Counted from the stretch's first letter, positions 1 through 9,538 are shown. The stretch: DNA of 64,000 nt from Sphingopyxis sp. QXT-31 (GCF_001984035.1 NZ_CP019449.1:1488001-1552000), one strand, 5' to 3'. Made by a program: numbers and translations. Notes: a model not told the origin generated them from the letters alone.

Positions 1-101
1 AGAAAATTGCCACAGGGGGCTTGTGCCACTTTCGTTTTCGGTCTTTCTTGGGTGCAATCCGTTCATCTCTATTTTTGAACGGACAACCGGGGAGTTACCA
101 A

Positions 102-3100
102 ATGAATAAGTCGCACCTGCTTATGGGTGCTGCTGCCTTTGCAGTGGCCATTTCCGTGAGCCAACCTGTTTTCGCTCAAGACACACCCGCCGCCACCGCC
201 GATTGCGTCGACGCCGATGAAGATGGCGTCTGCGACAGCGAAGCGACGTCCGGCCAGGGCTCCGACATCGTCGTGACCGGATCGCGCATCCGTCGCGACG
301 AATATAACGCGATCGAGCCGATCACCGTCGTCACCGCCGAAGAAATCACGCAGTCGGGCTTCAACAGCGCGACCGACGCGCTGCAGAGCGCCGAAGTCAC
401 CGCCGGCGCCGGTCAGATCAACAACTTCTATGGCGGCTTCGTCACCGCCGGCGGCACCGGCGCGAACACGCTGGGCCTTCGCAACCTGGGCCCAGCGCGT
501 ACGCTGGTCCTGCTGAACGGCCGCCGCATCGCCCCCGCGGGTACCCGCGGCAACGTCCTGGCGGCCGACCTTAACGTGCTGCCGACCGCCATCGTCGAGC
601 GTATCGAAGTCCTGAAGGCCGGCGCTTCGTCGGTTTACGGTTCGGACGCGGTCGCCGGCGTCGTCAACATCATCACCGACAACAAGGTGCGCGGCCTGAC
701 GATCGACGCGCAGGTCAACGTTCCCGAAGTGGGTGCCGGCGTCGACAAGCGCATCGCCGCGACCTTCGGTTTCGACACCGACCGCCTGAACGTCATCGGA
801 TCGATCGAAGTCCGCAAACGCAACGCGCTGCGCCTCGACGACCGCGGCTTCACCAGCTGTCCGATCCCCGGCTTCCGCACGGGACCGGATGCCGAATTCG
901 GCTCGGACGATCCGTTCCCGCTCGGCGATCCGCGCAACTGCTTCACCATCGACAACGGCGGCGTGACCATCAACACGCTCGGCACGCCGACCCGCACCGG
1001 CATCGGCCGCACCAGCGGCGTGCTCGGCAACTTCAACCGCTTCGTGCCCGCACCGGGCCAGGGTGGCGGTTCGCTTCCGGGCTATCTGGGCGTCGGCACC
1101 TATGACCGCGACAGCTTCGATCCGGAAAGCCAGAAGGAAGAGCTGATCACGCCGGTGAAGACCTACACGGGCTTCCTCGCCGCGACCTATGACGTCGGCG
1201 GGCTCGGCAACGCCGAAGTCTATGGCGAACTCCTCGCGACCCGTCGCCAGTCGTCCTCGCTGCTGTATCGCCAGCTTTCGCTCGACTATCTCCAGGGCAG
1301 CCCGCTGCTTCCGGTCGAACTGCGCGACGGCGTCTTTGCCGCTCCCACCAACACGACGAGCGGCCGCAACATCGCGGCGCGCGCGTTCATCGGCTTCGGT
1401 CTGACCGACTCCTCGCAGGAAGTCGATTATGTTCGCGCAGGCGGCGGTATTCGCGGCGACTTCGTGTTCGACGGCTGGCGCTACGACGCCTATGCCGGCA
1501 AGTCGTGGACCGACGGCACCTATGAGATCGAATCGTTCTTGATCGATCGCGTGGCGGCTTCGACCAACGTGGTGCAGAACCCCAATGGTACGTTCAGCTG
1601 CGCCGCAGCGGCGACCTTTGCAAACTGCGTCGCGGCGCCTGCGCTCAGCGCGGACGTTGTCGGCGGCAACCTGCCGCAGGCATGGCGCGACTATATCCTG
1701 CAGAACACGATCGGCACGACCAAGTTCCGCGAATCGACCTTCACGGCGTCGATCGACGGTCCGCTGTTCAAGATGCCGGGCGGCGACGTGCAGCTGGCAA
1801 TCGGCGTGGAATATCGCAAGCAGCGGATCGACGACACGCCCGATCCGAACTCGATCAGCGGCAACCTGCTCGGCCTGACTGCCGGTACGCCCACGCGCGG
1901 TACGGACAACGTCAAGGAAGCCTTCGCGGAAGTCTTCGTCCCGATCCTGTCGGATCGTCCTTTCTTCCACAACCTGAACCTCAACGCGTCGATCCGTTAC
2001 ACCGACTATGCGTCCTATGGTTCGGACTACACCTACAAGATTGCGGGTGAGTGGGAGTTCTTCGAAGGCTTCGGTATCCGCGGCAGCTATGGCACCTCCT
2101 ATCGTGCCCCGGCGCTCGCCGAGCAGTTCCTGGGCGCCACCAGCGGCTTCATCGGCGCGGCGAACGATCCTTGCGATGCGGACAACTTCCCGCGGGCCAA
2201 TGGTCAGCCGAACCCGGGTGCCTACACCCCGGCACAGCAGCAGCGCGCTGCCAACTGCGCCGCGGTCGGCATCAACGTCGCGACGTTCCAGCAGAACAAC
2301 GGCATCACGTCGTTCACCCGCGGCGGTGCCGAAACCGGCCTGTCGGCTGAAACCTCGCGCAACTGGTCGGTCGGTGCGGTCATCCAGCCGCGTCTTCCGG
2401 GAACCACGACGTTCGCCTTTGCCGTCGATTATTTCGACATCAAGGTCACCAACGGCGTTTCGGCGCTCAGCGGCACGACGATCCTCAATCGTTGCTACAA
2501 CGATGTCGACTTCGACCCGAACGGCGGTTTCTGCCGCTTCGTTCAGCGTGACGCCAACCAGATCCTGACCGTCACCAGCGGCTTCGTGAACCTGGCCGAG
2601 GACGTCGTGAAGGGTTATGAAGCGTCGCTGCGCTTCGGCACCGACCTGTTCGGCGGCCGCCTGCTGCTCAACGCGAACGTGACCAAGTACACCGAACAGT
2701 CGGACCGGACCTTCCCCGAGGAAATCCTGCTCGACGCGAACGGTACGCTGAACGTTCCGGATTGGGTCGGTTCGGGCGACCTGACCTATCGCAAGGGCCC
2801 GGTGACGTTCCGTTACGGCGTGACCTGGTTCGACGGCAGCAGCGGCACGGCCGAGTACAACCAGACCAGCCGTACGACGGGTGTGGTGAACCAGGCCAAC
2901 GTGGACATCCTGAACGATTTCTACGTGATCGAAACGCCCGCCTATTTCCTCCACAACGCGTCGTTTCAGTTCGACGTGAACGAAAAGCTGGAGATCACGA
3001 TGGGCGTCCGCAACCTGTTCGACAAGGATCCGCCGAAGGTGACCGTCTATTACACGACCATCGGCAACGCGCCGTTGTACTCGGGTTACGACTATACCGG

Positions 3101-3137
3101 TCGCCAGTATTTCGTGAACGCGACCTTCAAGATCTGA
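102..3137 (+). CDS. TonB-dependent outer-membrane receptor
   Basis: Encodes a 1011-residue TonB-dependent receptor that imports an unidentified ligand across the outer membrane using TonB energy. The start at 102 is chosen because GGGGAG lies at 89-94 and the product then opens with a clean signal peptide (MNKSHLLMGAAAFAVA, ending VFAQ). The plug domain follows: a TonB-box-like DIVVTGSRI stretch, LVLLNGRRIAP, and IERIEVLKAGASSVYGSDAVAGVVNI. A long beta-barrel ends with GRQYFVNATFKI. Between the signal peptide and TonB box sits an acidic DADEDGVCDSE segment that resembles a calcium-binding loop. No substrate can be named, because no catabolic or siderophore genes adjoin it. A terminator follows directly. 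Confidence 0.93.
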   Translation: MNKSHLLMGAAAFAVAISVSQPVFAQDTPAATADCVDADEDGVCDSEATSGQGSDIVVTGSRIRRDEYNAIEPITVVTAEEITQSGFNSATDALQSAEVTAGAGQINNFYGGFVTAGGTGANTLGLRNLGPARTLVLLNGRRIAPAGTRGNVLAADLNVLPTAIVERIEVLKAGASSVYGSDAVAGVVNIITDNKVRGLTIDAQVNVPEVGAGVDKRIAATFGFDTDRLNVIGSIEVRKRNALRLDDRGFTSCPIPGFRTGPDAEFGSDDPFPLGDPRNCFTIDNGGVTINTLGTPTRTGIGRTSGVLGNFNRFVPAPGQGGGSLPGYLGVGTYDRDSFDPESQKEELITPVKTYTGFLAATYDVGGLGNAEVYGELLATRRQSSSLLYRQLSLDYLQGSPLLPVELRDGVFAAPTNTTSGRNIAARAFIGFGLTDSSQEVDYVRAGGGIRGDFVFDGWRYDAYAGKSWTDGTYEIESFLIDRVAASTNVVQNPNGTFSCAAAATFANCVAAPALSADVVGGNLPQAWRDYILQNTIGTTKFRESTFTASIDGPLFKMPGGDVQLAIGVEYRKQRIDDTPDPNSISGNLLGLTAGTPTRGTDNVKEAFAEVFVPILSDRPFFHNLNLNASIRYTDYASYGSDYTYKIAGEWEFFEGFGIRGSYGTSYRAPALAEQFLGATSGFIGAANDPCDADNFPRANGQPNPGAYTPAQQQRAANCAAVGINVATFQQNNGITSFTRGGAETGLSAETSRNWSVGAVIQPRLPGTTTFAFAVDYFDIKVTNGVSALSGTTILNRCYNDVDFDPNGGFCRFVQRDANQILTVTSGFVNLAEDVVKGYEASLRFGTDLFGGRLLLNANVTKYTEQSDRTFPEEILLDANGTLNVPDWVGSGDLTYRKGPVTFRYGVTWFDGSSGTAEYNQTSRTTGVVNQANVDILNDFYVIETPAYFLHNASFQFDVNEKLEITMGVRNLFDKDPPKVTVYYTTIGNAPLYSGYDYTGRQYFVNATFKI

Positions 3138-3158
3138 TAGGACCTCGATCCAAAAAGG

Positions 3159-3187
3159 AAGGGCCCCGGGAAACCGGGGTCCTTTTT
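3159..3187 (+). terminator. Rho-independent terminator of the TonB receptor
   Basis: An 11-bp GC-rich stem closes on a GAAA tetraloop (arms about 3159-3169 and 3174-3184, one G-U pair) and runs into a T tract. It starts 22 bases after the receptor stop codon. Confidence 0.9.
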
Positions 3188-3236
3188 TCATGCGCTCATG
3201 TCGGCGGCCGTTACGGGTTCCGGACGGCGAGCTTTC

Positions 3237-4283
3237 CTATTGCCAGACGCGCTTGAAACGCGCGCCTAGGCCGGTCAGCAGCTCATATTGCGACAGACCC
3301 GAACGCGCCGCGACCTCGGGCAGGTCGTAGCCCAGCGTCAGCCAGTCGCCCTCGCAAATCGCAAGGTCACCCGCGTCGAAGGCGGTGAGGTCCATCGACA
3401 CGCGCCCGGCGACGGGCAAATAGCGCCCCTTCCAGCTCGCAAAGCCGACCCCGCCCGACTGGCAGCGGAGATAGCCGTCGGCATAGCCGATATTGGCGAC
3501 CGCGATCCACGCGCGGTCCTTTGCCGTCCATGTCGCGCCATAACCGACGCTATCGCCCGCTTCGACGGTGCGGACCTGCAGCACGCGCGCTTCGGGAAAG
3601 ACGACCTGCCGCAGCTGCCCCGCTGCCTCGCCGCGCGGCACGCCGCCGTAGAGCGCGAGCCCGGGGCGGGTGAGATCGAAAGCATAGTCGGCGCCCAGGC
3701 AGATGCCCGCGCTGTTGGCGAGGCTGTAGCGCCGCGCCGGGATCGCTTCGCGGAGCGCGCGGAAAGTCGCGAGCTGCTGCGCATTTTGATCGCTATCCTC
3801 GTCGGCCGAGGCGAGATGGCTGAGCAGCGTCTCGATCGCGAGCCCGTTGAGCGCCCCGCCCATCACCTCGGCGACGGTCAGCCCCAACCGGTTCATGCCG
3901 GTGTCGACCATCACGTCACACGGCCGCCCTTCCCCGGCTTCGCGCCAGCGCGCGACCTGCTCGGCGCTGTTGAGGACCGGCCGCGCGGGCAATGTGCGCG
4001 CCGCGACCATGTCGCTCGCGCCGACGCCGTGGAGTACTGACAGCGACGCGCCGGGCGCCAGCGGCATCAACGCCGCCGCCTCGGCCCAGGTCGCGACGAA
4101 GAAGTCGCGGCAACCCGCCGCCGTCAGATGGCGCATCACCGCGCGCGCGCCGAGGCCATAGCCGTCGGCCTTGAGCGCCGCGCCGGTCGCCGCGCCGCCG
4201 CTCGCCTTCGCGAGCCAGCGCCAGTTGGCGACGAGCGCCGCGCTGTCGAGGCGAAGGCGAAGCGGGGCGGCGATATCGATCAT
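3237..4283 (-). CDS. alr: Alanine racemase
   Basis: A 348-residue PLP enzyme interconverting L- and D-alanine for peptidoglycan. The PLP lysine is K38 in ALKADGYGLGA. The second catalytic base, a tyrosine, is Y248 in SVGYGATW. The conserved GRVSMDLTAFD segment lies in the C-terminal barrel. The length is normal for a slightly short biosynthetic Alr. Convergent with the TonB receptor; 43 bases separate its start from the stop of the upstream transporter on the same strand, so co-transcription is possible. Confidence 0.95.
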   Translation of the reverse strand: MIDIAAPLRLRLDSAALVANWRWLAKASGGAATGAALKADGYGLGARAVMRHLTAAGCRDFFVATWAEAAALMPLAPGASLSVLHGVGASDMVAARTLPARPVLNSAEQVARWREAGEGRPCDVMVDTGMNRLGLTVAEVMGGALNGLAIETLLSHLASADEDSDQNAQQLATFRALREAIPARRYSLANSAGICLGADYAFDLTRPGLALYGGVPRGEAAGQLRQVVFPEARVLQVRTVEAGDSVGYGATWTAKDRAWIAVANIGYADGYLRCQSGGVGFASWKGRYLPVAGRVSMDLTAFDAGDLAICEGDWLTLGYDLPEVAARSGLSQYELLTGLGARFKRVWQ

Positions 4284-4326
4284 CCCCCGCCCCTAGCTGC
4301 GAAAAACGGCAGCGCCAATGGGGCGA

Positions 4327-5964
4327 TCAGGCCGACGGCGCCGCGGCGTCCTTCTCCCACTGCCCCGGTACCGGATCCTTGAGCATGAAGGCGCTGACGA
4401 GGAAAGCCACGAGCACCACGACCCAAGTGTACCAGAGCCCGGCATAGGCATCGCCGGTCTTGGCGATGATGAAGCTCGCGATCAGCGGCAGGAAGCCGCC
4501 GAAATAGCCGGTGCCGAGGTGATAGGGGATCGACAGCGACGAATAGCGCACATGCGGCGGGAACATCTCGGACAGCAAAGCTGCGACGGGGCCGTAGGTG
4601 AAGCCCGACAGCGCACTGAGCCCGAGGAGGGCGGCGATAATCACCGCGAGGCCGAGCGGGCCCGGTATTTGCTTTTCGAAATCATAGCCCATCGCCTCGA
4701 GCGCGGGTTTGAGCACCGCGGGGTCCTCGCCCGCGACCTCGCGCCCGCCGATCGTCACCTTGACGCTGTCGAAGCCGCTGCCGCTGCCGACGATGCTGTA
4801 AGGCACGCCGAGCTTGGTGAGCTCGCCGAGCGTCTTGCCGCACGCGGTTTCCTGGACCTGCGCGAAGGGGTCGTAATCGCAGAGCGAGCCGGTGACGACG
4901 ACGGGTGCCTTTTCGGCGGCGGCGGTGAGCGCGGGGTTGCCGACGCTGCCCATCAGCCAGAAGAGCGGGAAGAGCAGCACCAGCGTCGCGGCATAGCCCC
5001 AGACGATCGGCTTCTTGCGCCCGATCTTGTCGGAGATATGTCCGGCCCACAGGAAAAAGCCCATGCCGAGCGCAGCCGAGAAGCCGACGATAATCTCGGC
5101 CGCCGTATCGTCGACCTTCATCGGCCCCTTGAGGAACGACAGGCCCGAGAACATCGCGGTGTACCAGATCACGGTGAGCCCCGCGGCGATGCCGAACAGC
5201 GCGACGAAGATGCGCCGCGGGTTGCCGGGATAGGTGAAGCTTTCTTTGAGCGGGTTCTTCGCGAGCTCGCCCTCGGCCTTCATTGCCTGGAACACCGGGC
5301 TTTCGGAGAGCTTGAGCCGCATCCACAGCGAGATGGCGAGCAGGATCAGCGAGAGCAGGAAAGGCACGCGCCAGCCCCAGCTTTCCCACACCGCGTCGGA
5401 CATCAGCGCCTTGCAGCCGAGCACGACGATGAGGCTCAAAACGAAACCGCCGACGACGCTCGCCTGGATGAAGCTGGTATAGAAGCCGCGCTTGTCGGGG
5501 GGCGAATGCTCGGCGACGTAAACCGCAGCGCCGCCATATTCGCCGCCGAGCGCGAGCCCCTGGAGCACGCGGAGCAGGATCACGATGATCGGCGCGACGA
5601 TGCCGATCGTCGCCGCCGAGGGGATCATGCCGACGCCGGCGGTCGCGATGCCCATCAAAGTGACGGTGACGAGAAAGGTATATTTGCGCCCGAGCCGGTC
5701 GCCGAGGAAACCGAAGAGCACCGCGCCGAGCGGGCGGAAGCCGAAACCGACCGCGAACCCCGCCCACACGAGCAGGATTTCGAGCGTCGCATTGTCGCTG
5801 GGGAAAAAGGCCTTGCCGATGATCGCCGCGAGCGTGCCGTAGATGAAAAAATCATACCATTCGAAGATCGTCCCCGCCGACGAAGCGGCGATGACCATGC
5901 GAATGTCCTTCGCGGTCGGCTGATAGGCGGCGCCATGGTCGGCGGCCGCGGCTACATCGGTCAT
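4327..5964 (-). CDS. MFS transporter, metabolite:H+ symporter (MHS) type
   Basis: A 545-residue inner-membrane transporter of the ProP/ShiA-like MHS group. The start at 5964 is supported by GGGAG a few bases upstream; the frame stays open further upstream only because the DNA is GC-rich. It opens with GTIFEWYDFFIYG, typical of MHS proteins, and has the motif-A loop RPLGAVLFGFLGDRLGRK (residues 77-94) and LRVLQGLALGGEYGGA. Residues about 341-437 are a hydrophilic insertion between two helices, with cysteines at 362 and 375, which makes it longer than the usual 430-450 residues. Substrate unknown. Lies upstream of alr on the same strand. Confidence 0.88.
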   Translation of the reverse strand: MTDVAAAADHGAAYQPTAKDIRMVIAASSAGTIFEWYDFFIYGTLAAIIGKAFFPSDNATLEILLVWAGFAVGFGFRPLGAVLFGFLGDRLGRKYTFLVTVTLMGIATAGVGMIPSAATIGIVAPIIVILLRVLQGLALGGEYGGAAVYVAEHSPPDKRGFYTSFIQASVVGGFVLSLIVVLGCKALMSDAVWESWGWRVPFLLSLILLAISLWMRLKLSESPVFQAMKAEGELAKNPLKESFTYPGNPRRIFVALFGIAAGLTVIWYTAMFSGLSFLKGPMKVDDTAAEIIVGFSAALGMGFFLWAGHISDKIGRKKPIVWGYAATLVLLFPLFWLMGSVGNPALTAAAEKAPVVVTGSLCDYDPFAQVQETACGKTLGELTKLGVPYSIVGSGSGFDSVKVTIGGREVAGEDPAVLKPALEAMGYDFEKQIPGPLGLAVIIAALLGLSALSGFTYGPVAALLSEMFPPHVRYSSLSIPYHLGTGYFGGFLPLIASFIIAKTGDAYAGLWYTWVVVLVAFLVSAFMLKDPVPGQWEKDAAAPSA

Positions 5965-5999
5965 AAACTCTCCCTTTGGCCCTTTCGGCCCACCCCCTT

Positions 6000-6081
6000 C
6001 CCGTTCGCATCGAGCGAAGTCGAGATGCCCCGAAGGCAAGCACGACCGATGGGTGTCTCGACTTCGCTCGACACGAACGGG
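6000..6081. repeat. REP-like palindrome, GTCGAGCGAAGTCGAGA family
   Basis: Two imperfect inverted arms of about 31 bases (6000-6030 and 6051-6081), built on CGAGCGAAGTCGAGA and its complement, are separated by 20 bases. The element lies between two divergent genes. A second copy lies at 41183-41265. Confidence 0.8.
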
Positions 6082-6159
6082 TTTGGGCCGGTGTAGCTGT
6101 CCGCTCGCACCGCGCAAGCCTTCTTGGCGTAGCATCATTCCGGTGGCAGACTGCACCTT

Positions 6160-6927
6160 ATGCAGTTCATCGACCTCTCGATCCCGATCACCAATGACGT
6201 CGTTTCCGACCCGCCGGTGATGCGCCCGAAGATCACCTATATGACCCACGAAAATACGTGGCAGCAGATCGCGATGTTCTTCCCCGGCCTGACGCAGGAA
6301 GACCTGCCCGACGGCGAGGGCTGGGCGGTCGAGAGCCTGACGCTGAGCACGCACAACGGCACGCATATGGACGCGCCCTGGCATTTCCACTCGACCACCG
6401 ATCGCGGCGCGACCCCGGCGCCGAGCATCGACGAGGCGCCGCTCGACCTCTTCTTCCGGCCGGGGGTCAAGCTCGATTTCTCGGATCGCCCCGCGGGGCA
6501 TGTTGTGACCGCCGCGGAGGTGGAGGCCGAACTCGCGCGGATCGGCCACACGCTCCAGCCGTATGAAATCGTGCTCGTCCAGTCGGGCGCGATATACGGC
6601 ACCGACAATTTTACCGACCAAGGCTGCGGCATGGGTGAGGAAGCGACGCTGTACCTCACGGAGCGCGGCGTTCAGGTCGTCGGCACCGACGCGTGGAGCT
6701 GGGACGCGCCGTTCAGCCACACCGCCAGGCGCTGGGCCGAGACGCGCGATCCCAAGATCATCTGGGAAGGCCATAAGGCGGGGCGCATCCAGCCCTATTA
6801 CCAGATCGAAAAGCTCACCAACCTCGCCGCGCTGCCGCCGACGGGATGGACGTTGAGCTGCTTCCCGGTGAAGATCGAACGCGCGAGCGCGGGGTGGATC
6901 CGGGCGGTGGCGTTAGTGGATAGCTGA
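6160..6927 (+). CDS. Cyclase / kynurenine-formamidase-like metal-dependent hydrolase
   Basis: A 255-residue protein of the putative cyclase family that includes KynB-type kynurenine formamidases and isatin hydrolase. The family metal-binding motif is clear: H65-N-G-T-H69-M-D71-A-P-W-H75. The N-terminal FIDLSIPITNDV also fits the family. The real substrate cannot be told from sequence; no kynurenine-pathway genes adjoin it, so a cyclic amide or lactone hydrolase role is equally possible. Divergent from the MHS transporter across the REP element. Confidence 0.82.
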   Translation: MQFIDLSIPITNDVVSDPPVMRPKITYMTHENTWQQIAMFFPGLTQEDLPDGEGWAVESLTLSTHNGTHMDAPWHFHSTTDRGATPAPSIDEAPLDLFFRPGVKLDFSDRPAGHVVTAAEVEAELARIGHTLQPYEIVLVQSGAIYGTDNFTDQGCGMGEEATLYLTERGVQVVGTDAWSWDAPFSHTARRWAETRDPKIIWEGHKAGRIQPYYQIEKLTNLAALPPTGWTLSCFPVKIERASAGWIRAVALVDS

Positions 6928-6964
6928 ATAGTGAATGGCGGTGTTCGGGTGAGAGCGGACGTTC

Positions 6965-7095
6965 CCGTTCCTCCCCGGAACGGGGAGCGGGACTGCCCGA
7001 AGGGTGGTGGAGGGGCCGGGACGGTGCGTCATGGCGAGAGGTTTCGCTCCCTCCGTCAGCCCTGCGGGCTGCCACTTCCCCGTTCCGGGGAGCCA
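6965..7095. repeat. Composite inverted repeat (CCCCGGAACGGGG type)
   Basis: The 201-base gap between two convergent genes contains CTCCCCGGAACGGGGAG near its left end and CTTCCCCGTTCCGGGGAG near its right end, with a GC-rich inverted segment between. I see no gene in the gap. It may help terminate both flanking genes. Confidence 0.65.
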
Positions 7096-7128
7096 CTATC
7101 TATGCCCGCTCCCCACCCCAAACCCGCG

Positions 7129-7536
7129 CTACAAGTTCACCGTCGCTAGCATCCACAATATCCACCCACCCAGCACCAGCAGGCTGGCGAAGGTCGCGAG
7201 CACGCCGAGCTGGCGCCCCAGCGGCGCCTTTCCCGGCGGCGACGGGGTGTGGAGCCCCACGATATGCGCGACGCGGCCGATCAGGAAGATCGCGCCGATC
7301 GCCATCAGCGCGAGATGATTGGCGCGCGCGCTTTCGAGCAGGCCGAGCAGGATGATGATGATCGGCGCATATTCGGCGAGATTGCCATGGCTGCGGCTCG
7401 CGGCGATCAGCTTGGCGTCGCCATGGTCGCCGAACGCCGCCTTCAGCCGCAACCGCTGGCGCACGGTCAGGATCGCCGTGAACAGCAGGAGCAGCGCGCA
7501 GACGGCGCCGACAAACGCGGTAACCGGTAAAGTCAT
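7129..7536 (-). CDS. MAPEG family membrane protein
   Basis: A 135-residue integral membrane protein with about four hydrophobic helices, the length and pattern of the MAPEG family (eicosanoid/glutathione-metabolism-like proteins). Characteristic segments are RSHGNLAEYAPIIIILLGLLE after the first loop and LIGRVAHIVGLH in the middle. The start at 7536 (MTLPV) has AAGGA just upstream and gives a protein beginning in the first helix; the longer open frame adds an unlikely charged leader. Function in bacteria is largely unknown. Divergent from the POT transporter. Confidence 0.85.
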   Translation of the reverse strand: MTLPVTAFVGAVCALLLLFTAILTVRQRLRLKAAFGDHGDAKLIAASRSHGNLAEYAPIIIILLGLLESARANHLALMAIGAIFLIGRVAHIVGLHTPSPPGKAPLGRQLGVLATFASLLVLGGWILWMLATVNL

Positions 7537-7653
7537 ATCCTTGTTCCCCCAATCCGCCCGCAGCCTAACCCGTCGTTCCTCGATTGCCACTGGCAAGTTG
7601 CACTCGGGCGATTATCGTCGCGACATAAGAAAATGTCCGGGGAGCGACATCAA

Positions 7654-9026
7654 ATGACCATCGCCGAGGCGACGCCCGATTTCGAGGCGGACCGCAACGA
7701 CCGCGCCTTTCTGGGGCATCCCAAGGGGCTCGGCTATCTCGCCTTCGTCGAGGGGTGCGAGCGCTTTTCCTATTATTCGATGCAGACCCTGCTCGTGCTC
7801 TACATGGTCAAATATCTGCTCCTGCCCGAGAATGCGGCGGGCGTGATCGGCCTGTCGGCGCTGCGCGACTGGTACGGCGGGATCGACGGCCAGCCGCTCG
7901 CGTCGAAAATCTTCGGCGACTATACCTCGCTCGTCTACCTCACCCCGATCGCGGGCGGCTTCATCGCCGACCGCTGGCTCGGGCGGCGCGCGACCTTATC
8001 CTCGGCGGCATCTTCATGGCGGTCGGGCATTTCCTGATGGCGTTCGAGAGCGCCTTCCTGTTCGCGCTACTCGCGCTGATCGTCGGCGTCGGGCTGTTCA
8101 AGGGCAATATCGCGAGCCAGGTCGGCGAGCTTTACGGCGCGAACGACCTCCGCCGCGCGATGGCGTTCCAGATCTTCTATATCGCGATCAACGTCAGCCT
8201 GATCGTCGCGCCGCTGATTTCGGGAACACTGGGCGAGAAGGTCGGCTGGCACTGGGGCTTCGGCACCGCGGGCGTGGTGATGGTCGCGGGGCTGATCCTG
8301 TACATCTACGCCAAACCCTGGCTGCCCGCCGAAAGCCGCGCGGAGCGCGCCGAAAAGGCGGCGGCGCCCAAGGAACCGCTAACCCGCGACGACTGGACGC
8401 GCATCATCGCCTTGCTCATCCTCGTCCCCGTCCTCGCGGTCGCACTGCTCACCAACCAGGAAATCTTCAACGCCTACCTGATCTGGGCCGACCAGCATTT
8501 CCAGCTGACCTTCTTCGGCACGACCCTGCCCACCAGCTACATGATCACCATCGACGCCGCGGCGAGCTTCGGCATGCTCGTCGCGGTCGCGGCCTTCTAC
8601 GTCTGGTACGGCAAGCGCTTCAGGGAGCCGGACGAGCTCGGCAAGATGATCATCGGCAGCTTCTTCACCATCGCGGGCGGGCTGTGCCTCGTCATGGCGG
8701 CGGCGACGCAGGGCGACGGCAAGATCGGGCTGTTCTGGCCGCTGATGTTCCACCTGTTCAACAGCATCGGCTTCGCGCACATCCTGCCGGTCAGCCTGGC
8801 CCTGTTCACCAAGGTCGCGCCGCGCGCGCTCAACGCGACGGTGGTCGGCATCTATTATCTCGCCTTCTTCGGCGCGAACAAGATCGTCGGCGAGGTCGGC
8901 GGCTGGTACTCGTCGATGCCGACGACCAGCTTCTGGCTGTTCCATGTCGCGACGGCGGTGGTCGGACTGGTCGCCTTCATCCTGTTCAAGCTGCTGCTGG
9001 GGCGGCGGCTGGTCGCGGCCGCCTAG
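7654..9026 (+). pseudogene. POT-family peptide/H+ symporter, frameshifted
   Basis: Codes for a proton-dependent oligopeptide transporter, but in two frames. The first frame (from 7654, with GGGGAG at 7639-7644) carries the POT signature EGCERFSYY and runs to ADRWLGRRAT. At about 7993-7996 the reading frame must move by one base, as if one C is missing from acctta, to continue as LILGGIFMAVGHFLMAF and on to the stop at 9026. With the base restored the protein would be 457 residues, normal for the family. The break is not in a homopolymer. Either a real inactivating mutation or a sequencing error; everything downstream looks intact, which favours a recent event or an error. Confidence 0.85.
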
Positions 9027-9394
9027 AAGAGCCGCGAACCGTTCGGCACCGCACGGTCGGGGGAGAAGAGGACGACGGCGCTTTCGTCGTCGGCGAAGCC
9101 CAAAGTCAGCACCTCGGACATGAACTTGCCGATCTGGCGCGGCGGGAAATTGACCACCGCGGCAACCTGCCGTCCGGGCAGCTCTTCGAGCTTATACCGA
9201 TCGACGATCTGCGCGCTGCTCTTCTTCACCCCGATCGCGGGACCGAAGTCGATCCGGAGCTTGAAGGCGGGTTTGCGCGCTTCGGGAAAGGGTTCGGCCT
9301 CGACGATGGTGCCGATGCGGATATCGACCTTGAGGAAATCGTCGAAGGCGATTTCGGGCGCCGCGCCCGCGTCGGTGTCGTGATTGACGTGCAT
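9023..9394 (-). CDS. csaA: CsaA-like tRNA-binding domain protein
   Basis: A 123-residue single-domain protein of the tRNA-binding (EMAP/CsaA) OB fold, proposed to act as a secretion-related chaperone. Family features are FLKVDIRIGTIVEAEPFPEARKP at the N-terminus, the IGVKKSSAQI segment, and VVNFPPRQIGKFMSEVL. Length matches stand-alone CsaA proteins. Its stop overlaps the stop of the POT gene by four bases, tail to tail. The chaperone role is from family knowledge and is not well settled. Confidence 0.85.
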   Translation of the reverse strand: MHVNHDTDAGAAPEIAFDDFLKVDIRIGTIVEAEPFPEARKPAFKLRIDFGPAIGVKKSSAQIVDRYKLEELPGRQVAAVVNFPPRQIGKFMSEVLTLGFADDESAVVLFSPDRAVPNGSRLF

Positions 9395-9447
9395 TCTAAA
9401 ACTCCGTCGTCCCCGAAAAAGGGGTGCCAGCCCTTTCGCCCCTTATC

Positions 9448-9507
9448 TTCGTGCCTTTGTGCCTTTGTGTGAGAACTCTTATGATCTTGCACAAAGGCAC
9501 AAAGAAG
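9448..9507. repeat. Inverted repeat with CTTTGTGCC core
   Basis: CTTCGTGCCTTTGTGCC at 9448-9464 is mirrored by GCACAAAGGCACAAAGAAG at 9489-9507. The element sits between csaA and pccA and lies next to a second palindrome. Confidence 0.6.
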
Positions 9508-9518
9508 GAAAATGCTGG

Positions 9519-9538
9519 ATTCCCGCCTTCGCGGGAAT
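9519..9538. repeat. Short palindrome ATTCCCGC-CTTC-GCGGGAAT
   Basis: An exact 8-bp stem with a four-base loop just past the stop codon of pccA. It belongs to the same TCATCCCGGC-type family as the elements at 11574, 46754 and 49608. It may serve as the 3' hairpin of the pccA transcript, though no T tract follows. Confidence 0.7.

Noticed and set aside
69..3191. A very long open frame antisense to the TonB receptor
   Set aside because: Codon bias of GC-rich DNA keeps the antisense frame open. The sense frame has signal peptide, plug and barrel motifs; the antisense protein has none.
5965..6774. N-terminal extension of the MHS transporter
   Set aside because: It runs antisense through the cyclase gene and the REP element; a good ribosome site marks the start at 5964.
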